Below, piece after piece: positions 11,763 through 22,778 of a stretch of DNA of 64,000 bases (position 1 is the first letter of the stretch; every line of letters starts with the position of its first letter). The notes beneath the pieces are model-generated. The model made no database searches, was not told the origin of the DNA, and saw only the letters and a program-made list of their open reading frames with translations. The stretch spans positions 309,522,147 to 309,586,146 of the forward strand of contig NC_134455.1 of NCBI RefSeq assembly GCF_047948215.1. Direction: 5' to 3'. This DNA is from Lycorma delicatula. Taxonomy: Eukaryota > Arthropoda > Insecta > Hemiptera > Fulgoridae. The position numbers and the translations under genes are program-made.

Positions 11763-11994
11763 TTACTCTTTAATAGAGTTTATGACAGAAAAACTTTTAA
11801 ATCTGTTATTTCACCGACCGGTTCCTCTGATGTCCGTAACATTTTTTTACAATATGTGAAAATTATTTGCAAAAAAATGCCGCTTGACTAGACAAGTATG
11901 TTTAATTTAGAGTTAGGGCCAGTGGCCTTTACAATCAGGCAGCCGGTTGGTTTATCACAGAAAGGACGAACGAAAAAATTATGGCGCCTGTTTT
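11763..11994. other. Noncoding
   Basis: Nothing recognised. Confidence 0.4.
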
Positions 11995-12130
11995 TTTTTA
12001 ATCAGCTGTGAGTTGTCACTGATCAAATGATTGATCAGCCGATCAGAGAATCCGTACAAATAGAACAGCACGTATACTGGCTATTAGCTTACAGACGCGC
12101 GCAGTCGCTCGAGTGTACACACACGCACAC
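11995..12130. promoter_or_regulatory. Small CpG-bearing island, possible promoter
   Basis: It holds repeated TGATCA-type half-palindromes (12020-12046) and a CpG cluster ACGCGCGCAGTCGCTCGAG (about 12095-12115) followed by CA repeats. This is unlike the surrounding AT-rich DNA and could be a promoter or enhancer. No TATA box, start codon or donor clearly belongs to it. Confidence 0.2.
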
Positions 12131-12636
12131 AGAAAAAAAAAAATTAACTCGACAGCCTCACGCCTCACATTACGGAGCAACAATAATTCCTTTCACTTAT
12201 CTCTAACAATATTCTCAGAAGAAAAAAACGTAATATTTAAATGGTATCTCTTTGCTTTATTAACATTGATATATTTCATAAGACGAATCATCAATAGAAT
12301 GGGTGTATAATAAATATATGTCTTTCTTGTAATGGTTTATAGATGAAATCAGTTAAAAGTTAGTATTTGAAAACATTAGACCGCTTTACAAAATTGTACG
12401 TAAAGAATGATGAAACCTGGCTTTAGAACGGTGCTGTGGAAGTGTATAAAAAATTTGATAGAAATTATTTTAAAATTTGTTCCTGTTATGAATTTATTAA
12501 TTTACAACTCTATTTATTTAAAATATTTGAACCAATCAATTTGTAGTATAAACATATCCGAATTTTAATCCATTTTTTAATGAATTAGTTTTTGAAACTA
12601 TCATGTACAATTTCCAACGTAAAATATATCACTCAC

Positions 12637-12720
12637 CGCCCCTTTTCCAGCACTTGCAACTAGCACTTCTAAATAAATATTTTCTTTTCTTTTATCAAAT
12701 ATTCGTATGTTATCAAATTC
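12637..12720 (-). CDS. Weak candidate exon (minus strand)
   Basis: On the minus strand an open frame of 28 codons (with IRIFDKRKENIYLEV and VASAGKGA) ends exactly at a consensus-like donor GCG|GTGAGT (12631-12636), in phase 0. The last 32 bp are GC-rich against AT-rich flanks. An acceptor TTTATTTAG at 12669-12677 would give a 32-bp exon; an upstream acceptor with a good pyrimidine tract is not seen. If real, it precedes the 6.07-6.22 kb exon in the same gene, since the phases match. Confidence 0.22.
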
Positions 12721-14045
12721 TCAGATTCTAGTACAGTATGTTCAGAAGTTACATGAGTTAAATAAAAAAGTTATTTTCATTCCTGGGGTATTGTCTGACG
12801 TAATTTAACAACTGAATTTCTTAATTAACGACAAATATCTTTAAAAACACTCTTAATGATAACTTTTTATAATGAAACCAAAAACAAATTCATTAATGTC
12901 AACTGTTATTAACGATTTTTCTTAAGTTAGCATAAATCGAATACTTACAACATACTGTTTTTATCACTTTCAGATATTATACCATCAAAATTAAGACCAA
13001 TGAAGAACTAAATTTCGATATAAATTCTACGTATAGTAAGTTAAAAGTTGAAAAAAGAAACAAATTTCTATTGTAGAACAAACAGATCCTCTTTTTAAAG
13101 CTCAATATTAATAATAAAAAATCAGCAAAATTAAAGCTTTTGGTTAGAGATGAAGTTAATTAAATTTTAATTAGGAATAACATATATATATATAAAAGAA
13201 ATTATAGAAATGTTTTAATTAATTCTACTACGCAAAAAAAAAATGTTGTGTGAAACACATGAAACAAATATCTGATTATTTAGAATGCAGGAAGTATTTA
13301 AAGATTGGAGATTGGCACAGAATTGTGATTGGGTAGGGAAGTGCACCAAAACAATTTATAACGAATATTACAAAAAAACTTATAATGTTCTTTACACTCT
13401 TTTTTTATTTCCCTCTCAGTAATAATTAGATTAAAGGTTTTATCAGATTTTAAGTCAAGTTACTATTTTAAGAAAATTTAACTTAATATTTTAAATATTT
13501 GTTCAATTATGTTAAATGATACGATTTTGAAAGCAAAATTTTGGTTGCAAATTAAATTATTACAACATTTTTATATCAAAAGCTATTTTTAACAAATTAA
13601 TCAGGAAAAATGATTAAGAAATTTGACACAGAAAAGTATAAGGAATGATTTGAATGTAAAAGTTTTTAAACAAATTAACAGTGTCATCATATTCCACTAT
13701 ATTGTGTACATTAATAATAAAATTTTCTATAGATTAATAATATATTCGTAGTAAATCTTATCAGGCTATAAGGTAAATTAAAATTCGGTTGTTGTAACTT
13801 GGTTTATGTATTTAGTAGAGGTGCTTTAGTTTACATCTTTAAGACAATGATTTAATTAAATTCCAAGCTCAATTACTACTCGGTTAAAAAAAAAATTAAG
13901 CTAAATTTAAGTGATACTAATCTGTATCCAGTTCCCTACAGCTTAAGTGAACAGATGAGAGACAATTATAGCTACTTAACTATGGATTGTCGTATGTAGA
14001 TTAGGTGTCATTACCATAATGGTTGAAGGTGATCTGTCATAAGAC
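12721..14045. other. AT-rich noncoding
   Basis: No gene or clear repeat is seen. Confidence 0.5.
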
Positions 14046-14049
14046 AATA

Positions 14050-14290
14050 TCACTTAGAAAAAATACCCCTTGTCATGCCAGGTTTACCAACATATTGAGT
14101 AATGAGGTCACTTCTTTACTGAGCCAAATAAACTATTGGAGATCAGCATGCCAACTCACTGAAATATAGGAAATATTCAAACTTGCAAGAAAGCTTACAC
14201 TTCTTTTCCCGACAGAAACTGATTGATAATAACACCGTTATTCTCAGAGAAATCAGTTCTGATTAGTATCACTTATTCTTCAAATGTTTT
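14050..14290. repeat. Degenerate interspersed repeat (pairs with 26.24-26.52 kb)
   Basis: It shares ordered blocks with 26.24-26.52 kb: CTTTACTGAGCCAAATAAAC against CTTCACTGAGCCGACAAATA; CACTGAAAT; and TATTCAAACT. Both are old. A third, more diverged relative may lie at 45.23-45.51 kb on the minus strand (CATGCCAGGTTTA is shared with 14.08 kb). The class is unknown. Confidence 0.45.
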
Positions 14291-14789
14291 CCACGCGTTA
14301 AAATCATAAGAAATATTTATATAAGCGATGATATAAACGAACAATTTAATGCACCTCTTCCTGTGGAAATTAAAGCATTATACATGATATTTTTTCTTAG
14401 TATCTACATTCCATACATATTAAACTTTGAAGGGACTATACCTACGGTAATATAATATTCTATTAAAATTTAATTTCTGTATCTTCTTTTTGCACTCCAA
14501 AATTATAAATGCATATATATATATATATATATATTTATTATTATTATTATTTACTTATTTAGTATTTTCCAGGGTTTAATTTTTGTAAATAATGTAAGGG
14601 TATTTCCTGTAACTTAGAATAAAATGAAAGATTCTGTCGTTCATCGTAAATCCAACTGTATAAGGATGGCGTGACACTAGCAACGTACTTTTTAAAAGTT
14701 AACTTTTTTTTAGCTCAACTGACGATTGTTTTATTTAAAATGAATCAATGAAGTTAATGTGGACGTCATCAGACTCTTGATTACAACAA
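14291..14789. other. AT-rich noncoding
   Basis: An (AT)n tract lies at about 14510-14535, followed by ATT repeats. Nothing else is recognised. Confidence 0.5.
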
Positions 14790-15015
14790 TAGATATGATT
14801 GTGTGTGCCGGAGGTGCAACTGAAGGCGTGAATGAATGATGAGATATTATGAGGGGCTATGGCGTGGAAGGGAAAAGAGGGGAGTTAAGAGAGGGCACCT
14901 TGGGTCCCAGTGATGCAAGCGCATTCCTCTGGTTAAGTCCATTTGACTTCACTTAACCCGGGCTAAGCTGTGTCGGGATTACTTGACTCAGTGGTCGCCC
15001 CGCCTACATCATCAC
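14790..15015. other. GC-richer island, unclassified
   Basis: About 225 bp is GC-richer than its surroundings, with GGTTAAGT ... ACTTAACC inverted repeats at about 14933-14960. All frames are broken. It resembles LINE untranslated sequence by composition only. Confidence 0.3.
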
Positions 15016-16336
15016 ACTGCCAAACAAAAACAAGTTCATATCTCTCAGCTTAACTTGTCAAAATTGATAAATATTTCATTTTAATTCAGTTAAATAATCT
15101 TAAATATATATGAAATTCTTCAATGTTAAATTAATAATCACTGTATAACTTAGAATCCAATACATTGTGAGCTAGGAATTAAATCCACGATAGCAGTTAG
15201 AAAATCATAAACGCAATTAAAAGCGAATGCAATTATTATACAAATAGTTCATGAATTGGATTCTATTCTCGTTTTTCAATCTTCCATTAAAAATATGTCA
15301 TTTTTATTTATTTATTTAAATAAAATTTTCTCTCGTAATATTTTAAAAGCTCTCCACTAATACCATTTAATTTGACGATTCGTTGTAGTTTCTATACAAT
15401 TTAATCGATCGGTTCAAATAGTCTTATTTCAGTTTTCAAATAGAACGGACAAAATTCTGTTTTCGATCCATACTAACAAGCTTTATCAGAATATTAAAAT
15501 TACATAAAAATTTAACTAATAACATGTATATCTTATATAATTATAAAGAATGTAATGAGTATAAAATAACTTTTATATCACTTTATAAAAAAAAATTGAA
15601 AAATCTGAATCAACTCAAACTTATAAGGAAATCTTTGTTATAAAGAATTATTCTACCACTAATATTAGTTCAGGTCAGTCGGGTTTAGGTTACATTAAAA
15701 GTGGTGATGTAGAAAACCACATTTCCGCGAATCTACTCCAAATAACGGTGGCTAGAGTTAAGTGGGGAAAAAATGATTGGAAAGAGAACATAGGGTACTG
15801 CTCTACGCAGGGTTAGACTCGATCTTTTTCACTTACGTTTTCTGTGAAACTCTAGCTTCTTTCTTAATATGGATTGGTCACATTGGTGTATATATAAGTT
15901 ATATAAAGTATAAAATAATACGTCTTACATAAAGTATCTATACATTTAACTGCACTTAATAGTGATAATACTTTGGCTTTATAACAGTACAAAACGTTAA
16001 ATAAACTTTATAATATTAAAATAATATATATATAACAAATAATTAATTTATTGTAAAAATAGGTGAAAAAAATAAGCACTATCATTGATGAGAAATAAAT
16101 ACAGGTTTGAAATACAATATCTGTGTAAAAACAGATTTATTTAGAATAACAATGAAACTTAAATGAATATGTTAATAAAAGAAAGAAAAGTAAAATAACA
16201 AAATATAAAGAGATTTCTGGAGTTAAGATATCTATTTCTGAAGTAATGAGCGCACTTTTGAAAACAAATTCTCTATGGAAATTAAAAGATCAGTTTCACG
16301 AGTGCAGGCAACATTACTAATTCTTTCTTTTTTATA
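15016..16336. other. AT-rich noncoding
   Basis: A moderately complex patch at 15660-15840 is unrecognised. The rest is AT-rich without coding signal. Confidence 0.5.
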
Positions 16337-16602
16337 GTTTAGCCTCCGGTAATTACTTCAGAGGATGAATGAGGATGATATATAAGAGTGTAAATGAAGT
16401 GTAGACTTGTACAGTCTCAGTTTGACCATTCCTGAGATGTGTGGTTAATTGAAACCCAACCACCAAAGAATACCGGTATCCACGATCTAGTATTGAAATC
16501 CGTGTAAAAACAACTGACTTTACTAGGACTTGGACGCTGGAACTCTCGACTTACAAATCAGCTGATTTGGGAAGACGCATTCACCACTAGACCAACCCGG
16601 TG
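16337..16602 (-). mobile_element. tRNA-derived SINE, family B, near full length
   Basis: On the minus strand it begins CACCGGGTTGGTCTAGTGGT, has AAATCAGCTGATTTG and a B-box-like GTCCAAGTCC, then the body with GGTTTCAATTAACCACACAT. It ends in the shared tail CATCCTCTGAAGTAATTACC and GGAGGCTAAAC. It is one of the best copies for a family-B consensus. Confidence 0.88.
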
Positions 16603-18340
16603 AACATTACTAATTAAATTACCGTAAAATAACGTATTAATTATAGTTATTTATTAACAATCTCTAAATTACTTCAAGAGAAAGAGAAATGTTAATTTCT
16701 CGCTTTACTTATAATCTATCCATACGAAAAATAATAACAACTCTAAATATCAAAACTGTATAGAGTTTTCGTTTTATAGCCATATGCTCATAGGAAAACA
16801 CTCCAGATAATAAGGCCATGCTCCAGTCTAGATCTTATAACAAATTTCTGTATTATATTATAATGCTATATCAAACGAGCAGAGTAGTAGTTTTGTTTAG
16901 TAATTTAGAAGATATGTGTTTAAAATATTAAGTTCTTGTCAAAAAAATAATACTGAATTCTATTGTAGCAATAAATCTTTCCTTAGATTTTTCAAATATA
17001 ATTTTGACTAAGACAAACGTTTTATCAAAATATTGCAAATCTTATCGTTTTTATATCGTTTGACTAGTTTATTAATAACATTTAACGTAAAATACCAATT
17101 AGGTTTATATGAATAGTTTTATATTGTCAATATATTTTATGCATTTATTGCGAGTTAAAATTTATATACTTTATAAAAATAAATTAGGATGGTAATTACA
17201 TTTTTATAACGTTAAAGCTCACTATTCTTTAGATCCTTTATTGATCTTAGATCTTTTTATTGTTTCTTCCCATTTTCATATGAGTATTGTGTTAATTGTT
17301 CCTAAATTATATTACGAGTATAATGCATCCATATGTATAATATTATTATTATTTTATTATGTTGTCTTATTTGGAAGACAGGTTCAGAATATATTTGTTG
17401 ACAATATTTCTCATCAACTCACATGTACCGTAAGAAAATTGTTCTCAAGTCATTTTTGTGTCTCTTATATACTTCAGATTTACCTGCCACTCAATTTACT
17501 ATGTCGTCAACTTAGATTGATGATACGGATATTTGGGCTATGGATTAAGAACCACGTTAATTACAGAATCACTTAAACGTCTTTGCATGAATAGTTAATG
17601 AAATGGAAGATTACAATTTATGAAAATAAATGTGTACACGCATATTCTTATTAAAGATATGTGTATCCATCTGTGACGTTGAATTATGTAAGAATCCAGC
17701 CAGAGAATGTCATTAATTAGGATAGTTGTCTTACACGGAAAAACTACATAAAAGTAAAAGATAGAGAATCGATTTGATGGAGAAAAGTATATATTGATAG
17801 ATTGGGAAACTGATTACTCAACTCTCAAGTGAATCTAAGATATCTGTGAAACCTTTAAGGTAATTTATGAAACCTGACTTGAAATATGTGGTTCAATTTT
17901 AGAATACATCGGTTAAATCTAATACTGAAAGTCTAGAATCTTGCCAAAAAAAAATATCTACGGAAAATTCTTAGGATATTATGGTATATTAAAAATTTTT
18001 AATACACATCGAGATACTGATTTGGCTTAATACAGAGGTAAAATACTACAGAATTTACTAAAAAATTCGAACAATGACTTACAGATTACTCAAATCATAT
18101 GACATTAAATTTTTTGGACAGTAGTGACAACGTATTTACGAAACCGAAAAGATGCAATGTTTTGAACTTAATTGAAAATTTTTAACAAATTCAACTTTTA
18201 CGTTTCGTAATTTGAGGATTTCATAACATGGGCAGTAATGTAATAATTTTATCTTGTAACGTCTTCTTCAAATCAAATACTTATTGTTCTATGGATTTCG
18301 TATTACGGATAGATAATAATCTCGTGTTTTATTTCAATTA
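16603..18340. other. AT-rich noncoding
   Basis: No gene is supported. A 111-codon hydrophobic open frame at 17241-17576 has no domain, is rich in codons expected by chance in AT-rich DNA, and lacks splice or tail signals. Confidence 0.5.
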
Positions 18341-18344
18341 TATA

Positions 18345-18915
18345 CATTGTCAGTCGAAGAGGAATACGATTTGATTTAGCTTCATTCACCCATTCTCCCA
18401 CGATTCTGTTGAAACTTTACTGACATTTTAACGAAGGTTTTAAAAATGTTGTGTGAAAATTTCAACCTTCTAGGATTTACAGATACAAAATGGCGGCTTT
18501 CAAATAAAAATATCAATTTCTGATAAACCACATTTTTTATTCATTACAAAATAGCTGATAAGGATGATTAAAAACACATGAATTATATGAAATCTCTTTA
18601 CAAAATGAAGAACTCTTCAAAATGAAGAATTCTTTACAAGAAGAACAGTTGTTTTCATTTTGTAATTCATCTGTTTTTAATCGTTTTTACCACCTATTTT
18701 GTAATGAATAAATTATATGTTTTATCTGAAATTGATAATTCTATTTGAATACTGCAATTTTGTTTCTATAAATCCTAAAGGTTGAAATTTTCATTGTAAG
18801 TTTTCAGAACCTTCGTTGAAAGGTCGTTGAAAGGTAAAGTTTCTATAGAATAGGTGGAGGAATGGGCGAATGATATTAAATCAAAATCTGTACCTTTTCG
18901 TGGGACCTACGGTAT
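18345..18915. mobile_element. Foldback (long inverted repeat) MITE-like element, about 570 bp
   Basis: The left part (about 18345-18570) and right part (about 18650-18915) are diverged reverse complements over at least 210 bp. Matching blocks include CATTC(A/G)CCCATTC, CGAAGGTT, GAAAATTTCAACCTT, AGGATTTA, TATCAATTTC, TTATTCATTACAAAATAG and GATTAAAAACA. The spacer is under 100 bp. No protein is encoded. A transcript through it would form a long hairpin. Divergence between the arms indicates age. Confidence 0.82.
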
Positions 18916-19139
18916 ATTTATATACTAGTAATCTATGATGTGAATTAAAAATTACTGTCAGCAATTGATAATTATTATGAAGCACAGCATATAACCTCTG
19001 CTGTGCTTCTGCATATGAATGTTAAAACACATAAACAGGAAATCGAATTTAAAACCATTGTAGTATTTTTACTACAACATGTCTATTACTTAAACAAAAA
19101 CATTAGAAAATAATCGAATTTCAGGTTTAGTAAAAAAAT
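18916..19139. other. AT-rich noncoding
   Basis: Nothing recognised. Confidence 0.4.
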
Positions 19140-19745
19140 TAACACACATAAAGTTCGTATATGGGACTCAAAAGATCCCCATGAAATCTTACAATGTGAA
19201 AGACTCCCCATAATTAAGTATTTTTTTGTGTGATATCCCGACCGCAAGTTTGGTCGTTCATTTTCGTTCGGTCAACCGTAATAGGATTGCATATTTGGAT
19301 ATGCTGACTACATAGCTCTTTCTCAACTGTAAAATGGACCAGAAAACTTTATTTGGCAAAACATGGTGCGCCTCCTCATAGGCATAACTCTATATGGAAC
19401 CGGTTGAATGATGTATTCCCCCAACCTCTGAATCGGTCGGTATGTGCCCGATGACAGACTTGTTTACGATCGTCTCCAAGGTCACCCGATCTGACCCCAT
19501 GTGATATTTTCCTTTGGAGTTTTATAAAAGCCCTTGTTTTTGGGTTTTTTTTTTCTGTATGTACTTGCTAGCTGATCTACCCGATTTGAGGCACAAAATT
19601 GAAGCAGTTTCTATGCTGATTAAACAATGGAACGCACTCTTCCATTGGTTGGATGTGTTTCACATAACCAAAGGTGCTCACATTGAACACTTTATTGTAA
19701 GGAAATCTCTAAGTGTTACTGAAAGTCAACGTTAAGAGATATTAA
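19140..19745 (+). pseudogene. Tc1/mariner-superfamily DDE transposase remnant (C-terminal part)
   Basis: This is the catalytic C-terminal half of a cut-and-paste transposase. In order: IWDSKDPHEILQCERLP (about 19160-19210), PENFIWQ (about 19340), HGAPPHRHNSIWNRLNDVFP (from 19362), a stop, then SPRSPDLTPCDIFLW (about 19470-19515). The Asp in the PRSPDL(T)PCDFFLWG motif is a catalytic residue and is present. After a frame change comes LLADLPDLRHKIEAV and LDVFHITKGAHIEHF, ending at 19735. Stops and at least two frame changes show it is dead. The N-terminal DNA-binding domain is missing. The motif set resembles transposases often annotated with a DUF4817 helix-turn-helix; that label is from memory. 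Confidence 0.85.
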
Positions 19746-20052
19746 ATAGTTTTAAAATTCTGATATCCCTTTTTTACACTTTTGTGATTAAATTTTGTAA
19801 CTTCTGTTCCACCATGTACAACTAGGCGAGTTATATTTGTCTAATACCAATAAAACTTTTTCGAAAATGTACAGTACAATAAGCAATTTGATAAAAAAAA
19901 TGCACGCTAGTACTTTTATAAATCTGTAAATTTTATTTAGAGATTGCACGTTTCAAAATAGGTTGAATGCCTAAAAATTACAATTTGGGATTTTATCTTG
20001 TTCATTCTTGCCCCATATGTTATTAATATGTAACACAGTTAGTTAATCCTAA
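19746..20052. other. Noncoding, probable transposon 3' flank
   Basis: It may include the 3' UTR of the transposase remnant. Nothing else is seen. Confidence 0.4.
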
Positions 20053-20328
20053 ACCCACCGGGTTGGTCTAATGGTGAAGTCGTTATCGCAAATCAGCTGA
20101 TTTCGAAGTCGAGAGTTCTACGGTTCAAATCTTAGTAAAGGCAGTTACTTTTATACGAATTTGAATAATAGAAGGTGAATACCGGTGTTCTTTTGGTGGT
20201 TGGGTTTCAATTAACCACACACCTCAGGAATGAGCAATCTGAGGCTTTTCAAGACTACACTTCATTTACATTCATACATATCCTCTGAAGTAATACACTT
20301 ACGATGGTTCTCGATGCTAAAAAAAAAC
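20053..20328 (+). mobile_element. tRNA-derived SINE, family B, near full length
   Basis: It begins CCCACCGGGTTGGTCTAATG with AAATCAGCTGATTT and a good B box GGTTCAAATC (about 20123). The body includes GGTTTCAATTAACCACACAC, and the tail TATCCTCTGAAGTAATAC ends in an A-run. Confidence 0.88.
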
Positions 20329-21204
20329 TCAATTTCAAAACAAAAGTAACGAATACATACAATTAAATCCTGATCAAGATACCCTTATAAGAACCATTAA
20401 ACGAATTCTTAAAAAAACCGAAATCTATCTTTAAATTTAACGCGGCGATAGTTGTAACTGTTCATCAAAGGTGAATGGTTTTTTGATCATTTGTCTAACT
20501 AATGTTTTATTCGAATTACACGTGACTAAATTTAATATTTAATTTACCATTGAAATATTATTTATGAAAATGATATTTTATTCTGCAGATTTGTAAGAAG
20601 TAAAAAAGTTATTAATAGAGTAATAAAAAACGGCCCCTATTTAATTTTTATGCGGCTCATGTTGTAAGCACACTACATGGTTTGACTTGAAATAAATTCA
20701 ATTAAAAATTTTTGTAGACAAATATATATTAAAACACTTTTTCATTCTCTCTTCACGCCTTTTTTTATTGAAACTTTTTCTGTTACATTCAGTGAATATT
20801 TATTTTTCTATTTTAATTATAAAAACATTTTTAATCAATAATTTTGATCACTCAATTAAAACATTTCAGTTTTAATTTACGTTAGATGATAGTTGTCAGT
20901 CAATAAAGGAATTTATGATGACCTTCGATTTAATTTAATAAAATAGTAAACTTAGGTAAATTCGATACGTTTATTTTTTGATTCATTCAATATTTTCGAT
21001 GAATACGATACATTTTTTGAATAATTTTCTTCTGATAAATCAAAAAGCATCTCAATGCTGTAATCTATTTCAAAATCTTCACACAATTTCAAAGATGTTA
21101 TTCAATCGATGTCCTGTAGCTGAGTACCGTAAGACCTGAATGGATTTAAAATAAGTTTATTCGATAATAACTTTATGTTTAAAGATATTGTGAGCTGGTT
21201 AATC
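20329..21204. other. AT-rich noncoding
   Basis: Nothing recognised. Confidence 0.5.
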
Positions 21205-21400
21205 CAGAACATCCCAACCCCCGTAGGGAAAGACGCCCACGTTGTGACGATTCCGGTCGCCACACTCCCCTCCTGTTTCTAGCCATGATGAGCTTTAACG
21301 GGAGTCGTCTCATAGACCATCAACTGATTACACCCCACAGTAATAAGCCAGGCCTCGGTTGGGATGCCACCTATGTAAATGCCTTGGTAGACATTTATCT
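21205..21400. repeat. Unclassified GC-richer repeat (pairs with 47.53-47.73 kb)
   Basis: Shared blocks with the insert at 47.53-48.14 kb are, in the same order: CCC(C)GTAG(C)GG(A)AAGAC, GTGACGAT(T/C)CCGGTCGCC, GATGAGCTTTAACGG / GATAGCTTTACCGG, and a CCACTGATGCAAATGCC-like run. No intact frame is found. Confidence 0.65.
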
Positions 21401-21920
21401 CGATTTTTTTTATCTCGAAAATCGTATATTTACAATCGGTTCTGATTAAGGAACCACAATTAAATTTCATTATAAAAAAGCACATGAAGAGGGGGTTTCT
21501 AAAGAACACCCTCAATAAAGCGTACATACATAAATAGACGATTATATAAATAAACTACATATACACAAAAAATCCATACAAACAAATATACTTGAATTAA
21601 TTGGGATCACAAAGATTAGACATTACTATAGTCTATTAAAAAATACAAAGCAAAAAATAATTTACATTATTAAAAAAATAGATAAAGATAAACAAAATAA
21701 CTAAGATTTACACCTTATCAATTTTTGTAATTTTATTATCTAAATAAGAGAATTTTTTGTGGTTGGTAAATGGTTTTATAATTAATAAAATGTTATTCTA
21801 ATATATAAGAATATATATATATACATATATATTTTTTTTGTTTTAGTTAAGATTTTAATTTTTTATCTATTCAAAGAAAATATTTCGTGTGCGCAAGAAG
21901 ACTAAGTTTTCTTTATTTTA
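21401..21920. other. AT-rich noncoding
   Basis: Nothing recognised. Confidence 0.4.
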
Positions 21921-22032
21921 TTGAGAATGTACAAGACTACATACACTTCATTCACACTCGTACATATCATCCTCACTCATCCTCTGAAGTATTATCTAAA
22001 CGGTAGTTACCGGAGGCTAAACAGGAAAAAAA
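21921..22032 (+). mobile_element. SINE family B, 3' tail only (5'-truncated)
   Basis: It contains GAGAATGTACAAGACTACAT, CATCCTCTGAAGTATTATCT, AACGGTAGTTACCGGAGGC and an A-run. The tRNA head and most of the body are missing, the usual outcome of incomplete reverse transcription. Confidence 0.8.
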
Positions 22033-22120
22033 GAAAGATACCGCAGATAAAGAAACGTCACGTTCAAACTTTCAGAATCATAACTTACTACGCTTCTCAC
22101 TTACCCAGCTCAAATTATTT

Positions 22121-22778
22121 CACCTTAAATAAAGCGTAACTCAAAAACGACCTTAATATCTTTATGAAATTTTCACAAAAATTTGATGAAGATTGTTTTT
22201 TTCTTTTTTTTTCTTTTTTCTCCTTCTCCATCGGGCCGGATCCTGCAGTTAAGTATTACATAGCCCAGGAAAGTGTCCTTCACTTTAACGGACCTCAACG
22301 TCTCGACCCACCGGTCGGATCTCACTTTCCGCCCGCCTCAAATCCCCAGAGTAGGATCCACCAGCCCCGGATGTACCGTCCCTGGGTCCCCACTCCGGAA
22401 GCCGGGACTCGGTCTTTATGCCAATGCCTCTAACAGGGACACCCCGAGTGGGGCATCCCCGCCGGGACTCGGTCTTTTTCACTTGGGGGTGCGAGAGTCC
22501 CCGTGCCTCATCGCTACACTCGTGCAAGCTCGTGCGAACGGCAGCTCCGCAGAGGGCTGTCCTTCACCTTCATCCCCTAGCCCCCTGATTTTTCTCCTGA
22601 AGAACCCTTGCCACGAACCCTGCGATTGTGTCGAAGCTATTGGGGCTCCGCAAAATTGTGGCAACGATGTTCTCCACGCTGAGCGGTCCGGTAATCGCCG
22701 AGCAAGCTAGGCGGTAATCAACTCGCTGAAGATTGATTAGGTCGTTCTTGAGTTACGCTTCTTGCTCAATTTAAGGTC
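22121..22778. mobile_element. MITE with inverted-repeat ends, interrupted by a LINE
   Basis: The left end has CCTTAAAT (22123-22130) and GCGTAACTCAAAAACGACCT (22134-22153). The right end has the reverse complement, AGGTCGTTCTTGAGTTACGC (22739-22758) and ATTTAAGG (22768-22775). Removing the LINE insert and one copy of its 9-bp duplication leaves a compact palindromic element of about 120 bp. A relative of its interior (AAAATTTGATGAAGATTGGT) is at 24.14 kb. Confidence 0.75.
22196..22726 (-). pseudogene. R1-like LINE 3' end, inserted in the MITE with a 9-bp target-site duplication
   Basis: On the minus strand an open segment encodes ENIVATILRSPNSFDTIAGF followed by VARVLQEKNQGARG and a stop (about 22690-22580), the pattern of the extreme C-terminus of R1-type polyproteins. 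A GC-rich 3' UTR follows. It contains a direct repeat of about 16 bp (GCCGGGACTCGGTCTTT on the plus strand at about 22400 and 22463) and ends in an A-rich tail (22196-22225 as T on the plus strand). The sequence TGAAGATTG flanks it at 22187-22195 and 22727-22735. Short 5'-truncated length, A-tail and duplication together support target-primed integration. It lacks the RT and cannot move. Confidence 0.8.

Noticed and set aside
17241..17576. 111-codon plus-strand open frame as a gene
   Set aside because: Hydrophobic, AT-driven codon use, no domain, no splice or polyadenylation context.
22273..22710. 145-codon plus-strand open frame
   Set aside because: It is antisense to the R1-like LINE C-terminus and UTR, and is open because of high GC content.
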